From NCBI GenBank assembly GCA_963377175.1, contig CAUJNA010001480.1, positions 789,441 through 853,440 of the forward strand: 64,000 nt of DNA, written 5' to 3'. The notes beneath the pieces are model-generated. The model was not told the origin of the DNA and ran no database searches. It saw only the letters and a program-made list of their open reading frames with translations. The number at the start of each line of letters is the position of its first letter. Position 1 is the stretch's first letter. Source of the DNA: Effrenium voratum. Taxonomy: Eukaryota; Sar; Dinophyceae; Suessiales; Symbiodiniaceae. A program made the translations under genes and the position numbers. This document shows positions 59,891 through 64,000 of the stretch, piece by piece.

Positions 59891-60235
59891 AGTTTGTGTT
59901 GGTGTTGGTGTTGGTGTTGGTGTTGGTGTTGGTGTTGGTGGTGTTGTTGTTGTTGGTGTTGGTGTTGGTGTTTGTGTTTGTGTTTGTGTTTGTTTTTGTG
60001 TGTTTGTGTTTGTGTGTTTGTGTTTGTGTGTTTGTGTTTGTGTGTTTGTGTTTGTGTGTTTGTGTTTGTGTGTTTGTGTGTTTGTGTGTTTGTGTGTTTG
60101 TGTGTTTGTGTGTTTGTGTGTTTGTGTGTTTGTGTGTGTGTGTGTGTTTGTGTGTTTGTGTGCTTGTGTGTTTGTGTGTGTGTGTTTGTGTTTGTGTTTG
60201 TGTTTGTGTTTGTGTGTGTGGTGGTTGGTGTGTGC
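59891..60235. repeat. (TGTTGG)n and (TGTTTG)n array right of the gap
   Basis: Hexanucleotide units ggtgtt, then gtgttt and tgtgtttg. All frames are repeat artefacts. Confidence 0.95.
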
Positions 60236-60889
60236 GCATGGTTGTATGTGATGAACGTAACAAAACAGAACGTTGCCTACTGCAATGCAATGCAACGCAA
60301 CACAATGCATTGCAATGCTACGCAATCTATGTATAGCATGTCAATGTAATCTCTTCCCCCTATTAATAAATACGCCCCCCCGATTATAAATAAATCCTCC
60401 CAAAAATACATATTTTTTTAATTGGGTTTTTTGGGGTTGGGTTTTTGCTTTTCCAACAATGTGAGGGTTCACATAGGATTTGGAGGAAATGGATTGAATT
60501 GTAAGGTCCGCGAGTAAGCGGTTTAATAAGGAAATTGTATGTATCATTCTATGTGTTTTTCAGTTTACTGGTTGTTTGTTTGCAGCCAGGCAGGTTAGCC
60601 AGCATGTACGGGGAGAGAGACAGTCGCAGCTAGACAGTTGAAGCCGCGCAACCTTTTAGGGAATTCATCTTTTGAGGAACCCACCTCTTTAAAAGTGGGG
60701 CTGGAAGCTTGTTAAAAGTGCCCCCTAATAAGCATTCCAAGACGTTAGTATTGGTTTAGTATTGGCGCAATGGAAAATCAATTGTGCGGAGTGGAAATCT
60801 GGTCCCGGGCCCCGGATTTCCATTTTTTTATTAATTGGGGTCATTCATTAATAGGGGGAGCGGATTATGCATGCGGCTAGGTGGCTGGC

Positions 60890-61036
60890 TGCGACCGTAT
60901 GTAGCTATGTAGGCATGTAGGCATGTAAGCACGTGGCACTTAGGTATGTAGTGGAGCAGGTATGTAGGTATGTCGGTATGTATGTGGTATGTTGGTATGT
61001 AGGTAGGCATGTAGACAGGTAACTGTGGGTGAAAGG

Positions 61037-61067
<31 letters not shown>

Positions 61068-61212
61068 GAAGGAAGGAAGGAAAGATAGAAGGATAGAAGG
61101 ATAGAAGGATAGAAGGATAGAAGGATAGAAGGATAGAAGGATAGAAGGATAGAAGGATAGAAGGATAGAAGGATAGAAGGATAGAAGGATAGAAGGATAG
61201 AAGGATAGAAGG
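60890..61212. repeat. TATG, (AAGC)n, (GGAA)n and (GGATAGAA)n arrays
   Basis: TATGTAGG-type units to about 61010, AAGC at 61037-61066, GGAA at 61067-61082, then about sixteen GGATAGAA octamers. Confidence 0.93.
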
Positions 61213-64000
61213 CTGGCTGGCTGGCTGCCTGCCTGACCGCCTATACATGAATACATGATGTACAGGCACGTGAACGTGGTCGAACATGTTTGTTCTATAA
61301 TTGGCAATCAACCAAAGGCCTGTGTTTATGGCAGAAAAGAAACGCCAGCCTGCCTGCACGACCTCGTCTTTGCTTGCCTGGGCACAACACAGGACTTGTA
61401 TCCTTAGGACACACACTTGGGCAAGTCCTTGGCAAAAGTGTTCACACAGCGGGAATGCAAAAAGGAAAACCTGTTGAGACACTCACCTCTTCAAACCAAT
61501 CAACCTTCAGTAGTTATGTTGATGAAGCTGTCGCGCCGCACGGCCAAAGCAGCATTTGCGATCAATCTTGCATTCCCAAGGAAGGAGGGTGCAAGGGCAG
61601 CAGGGTGGGTCAAGGTATACTATTTTGAAGCTATCGCGACTTTTGGAATAGGGCATGTTCGAAAAACAAGCCGTCCAAAATCGGGATCTCATCCAAGTAG
61701 GGCCATTCGCTGTCTGAAACGTGGCAAATTCCCACTCATGGCAAGTCCTCTGAAATAGTGACCACGCCCCCGAAATTGCCCACTTATCCCCCTCGTTTTC
61801 ACACGGAAACGTGCGTCCATGCTGAAACTGGGTGTTGACAAGTGTCCTACAAAAGTCTGACAAGAGCCATCCCATTGCTACTTCATTCGGGGACAAACAA
61901 GCCCTTGCTTGTTTGGCCGTGCCCTTTTTGAGCTTGCTAAGGGAAACAATCGAAGCAATCCAAAGTAGGCCGCCATCCTATTTTGCTTGCTGGTATTTGC
62001 AATGAGGTTTATGACCGAGACAAAAAAATAAGAAGAAAACAACAACAACTGGTTTAACTTTGAGGATCCATTGGTTCTTTCCCGAAACCCATTCCGAATT
62101 TCAGTCCGCGGCAGGAGCTCTGGGAGCACCAGGTGGTGACCAGGCAGCACATCAGGCGACGAGTGTCGTACCTGACACGAGACGCCTTTTTGAGGGTACC
62201 CTGTTGGGGGGAAGCAAGCGGAAAACCACCAATGTGGGGTGGTTCCCCTATCTGGAGACAAATCCGTTTGAGGCCAAATGAGTCAGAATATGTCAGAATC
62301 CAGAATTGTCCCATAATATTTACCACCATCTAGCGTTTTGATTGTGCCTCTCTGGGCGCAAGGTGGGGGTTAATTGGGCCCGATTGGGGGGAGTCGGACA
62401 CCAAAGTTCAAACCCCAACGTACGGGGGGGCGGGGGGGGGGGGCCGAGGCGGTGTCAAATCCAGTTTGCCTCAGGCGGTGGTTGAATGATTCGTCGCATC
62501 TGATTGGAATGCTCCAAATTGTTCGCAACCCATAATGTTTTCCTTGTAAACATGCCCCGGGTCCCGAGTGTGGTACACACCCACGGGTATTTAGCGGCCC
62601 TTCAAATTCCTCAACCAGAGGGGGTCCCTTTTTGAGCCCTCTACATACTGCCAGAATGTGCGCGCAAAGCCCACGTGGGCATGACTGCTGAAATAGAAAA
62701 ACCCAAGGCCTTACATTTCCCTCAAGCTGTCAAAAGCCAGGCGGATGGGCGGTATGGACAGGCAAGGCGCTAAGCAGCCGATTCAGTCACTTCGGGCGCT
62801 TGAGCTCTGGACATGCCATAGTACGGACAAATATCTTGTCACCTTCATCTGCACCATGCATGCCGCTTGGTACCACGTCTACATCAATGATTCGCGTGTA
62901 TCGCTTGTGAGTCTCTGGATGCGCTCCTAACCATCTCAACCTGGGCATGAGTACCTTTCGTAAACATGGCTACTCCTAACTCTTCATCTTCAGCAAGCCT
63001 CTGGTCAAAACGAAGACTGAATGTGGCGTTGTGCAAACAGCTGATCAAATGTCCACTTCAGCTCCAGCAATTCAAACTGCAACGTTTATGAGACTCCAGC
63101 ACCGTTAAGGAACGTCAAAGAGCCATTGAACAAAAAGTCGGACAACAATCTGCAACAATATGGGTGCAAATGATTTTGCCAAGTCTAGAGGGAAGCCTCC
63201 GGCCTTTGGTTCGTTTTTCTTTCCTCAAGCGTTCGCTGCACTTCGTCGCAAGTTCTGAGATCCCGCACTGCACAGTGCGCCGAAGGGCAAGGTCCACCAC
63301 GGCACAAACATTTGGCCTAACACATTGGGCGTGGAACCGACAATTTGAAGAACCATGTTCGGGGCCTGGGGATGATTGGGGAGCTTTTTAAATCCAGAGC
63401 ATGTTGTTTACGATGCTGGATCCTGAAACAGAGATGGCGGATGATGTTTCATGGCGTAAACTTTAATATCGTCCTGCCAACCACCCTGCTTGGATCGAGC
63501 AAACTGTCCTGATAGCAGGCTGCTGTACAGGAATGGGCAGGGACTGAAAACAAAAATGAGCCTGAGCTGTCAAAGACCAGCTGCAAAGCTGCAAGCTCAA
63601 CCAGTTGCAACTAAAACACGGCACTTGCAGCGAGTGAGGCTACGGGTAACTTATTCAGGCATTCCCGTGATAGCGCTCCTCCCCTGCACCAGGACAACCA
63701 GATTCAACCCAATTCAGCGAAGCTTCACAGCTGGCTCGGTCGGCAGCCAAGAAGCAACGTCAAGGAGCTTTCGGCAATGTTGCTGGCCAGGACAATGTGG
63801 GTACAGTCCTGCCACTTCACGCAGTCAGGCGCTCAAAAAGCCCGAAGGAAGGACATGAAGCATTCAGGGTATGTTGACATTCCATCCTTGCAACGTCAAC
63901 TTGTCGCAAGCTTCATGCAGATCGACAGACAACAGAATTAACCAATGTGCCCTTTAAGTGGGAAACTCACGATGCGTGGAGAGCTTTTGATTCTATGACG
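61213..64000. other. Little supported coding
   Basis: Weak minus-strand frames are present: SFLGNARLIANAALAVRRD near 61.55 kb, VRHSSPDVLPGHHLVLPELL after a TCAG|G site at 62171, and SELATKCSERLRKEKR near 63.25 kb. None has two clean splice sites, so they are only noted. Confidence 0.35.

Overview
This window looks like nuclear DNA of a dinoflagellate (Symbiodiniaceae-type). Four gene families can be recognised: a CRAL-TRIO/Sec14-like protein, a kinesin motor, a Rab5-like GTPase and an ankyrin-repeat protein. All four lie on the minus strand. They are cut into small exons (mostly 33-138 bp) separated by introns of about 0.2-2.3 kb. When the exon ends are worked out from protein homology and reading-frame continuity, almost every acceptor is AG|G. 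Most donors are GC rather than GT, with a few GT and GA. GT/GC/GA donors with AG|G acceptors, one-way gene order and repeat-filled introns are known dinoflagellate traits. Species and database identity were not tested.

Layout, in plus coordinates with genes running right to left. 0.15-2.9 kb: CRAL-TRIO gene, continuing past the left edge. 3.1-17.2 kb: one kinesin motor domain in at least 16 exons. 18.4-31 kb: scattered short exon candidates of unknown function among repeats. 34.8-39.5 kb: Rab5-like GTPase, contiguous from its ATG through the GTP-binding and switch exons; the last exons were not found. 40.4-46.5 kb: a run of exon candidates from one or more unidentified genes. 48.1-51 kb: ankyrin-repeat gene with a duplicated exon. 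52-59.3 kb: further minus-strand exon candidates around a 2.1 kb inverted-repeat-bounded element. 59.4-60.3 kb: GT-rich array with a 100-N gap. 60.3-64 kb: repeats and little supported coding.

Repeats make up much of the window. There are tri- and tetranucleotide arrays (ATGT, CAA, ATTC, AAGC, CAAC, GGCA, GATA, GGATAGAA), a 61-bp array, a 627-bp tandem duplication carrying G-run/C-run hairpins, and several inverted-repeat structures. Most of those in the left part lie inside kinesin introns.

The recognised genes are housekeeping functions (lipid transfer, microtubule motor, endosomal traffic, protein-protein scaffold) with no evident shared pathway. Their adjacency fits co-directional gene blocks rather than an operon. 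No tRNA, rRNA, CRISPR, spliced-leader gene, virus or toxin was recognised. Most remaining open frames are short and sit in introns or repeats. Orphan exons were called only where a frame stays open between an AG|G acceptor and a GC/GT/GA donor, so their confidence is modest.
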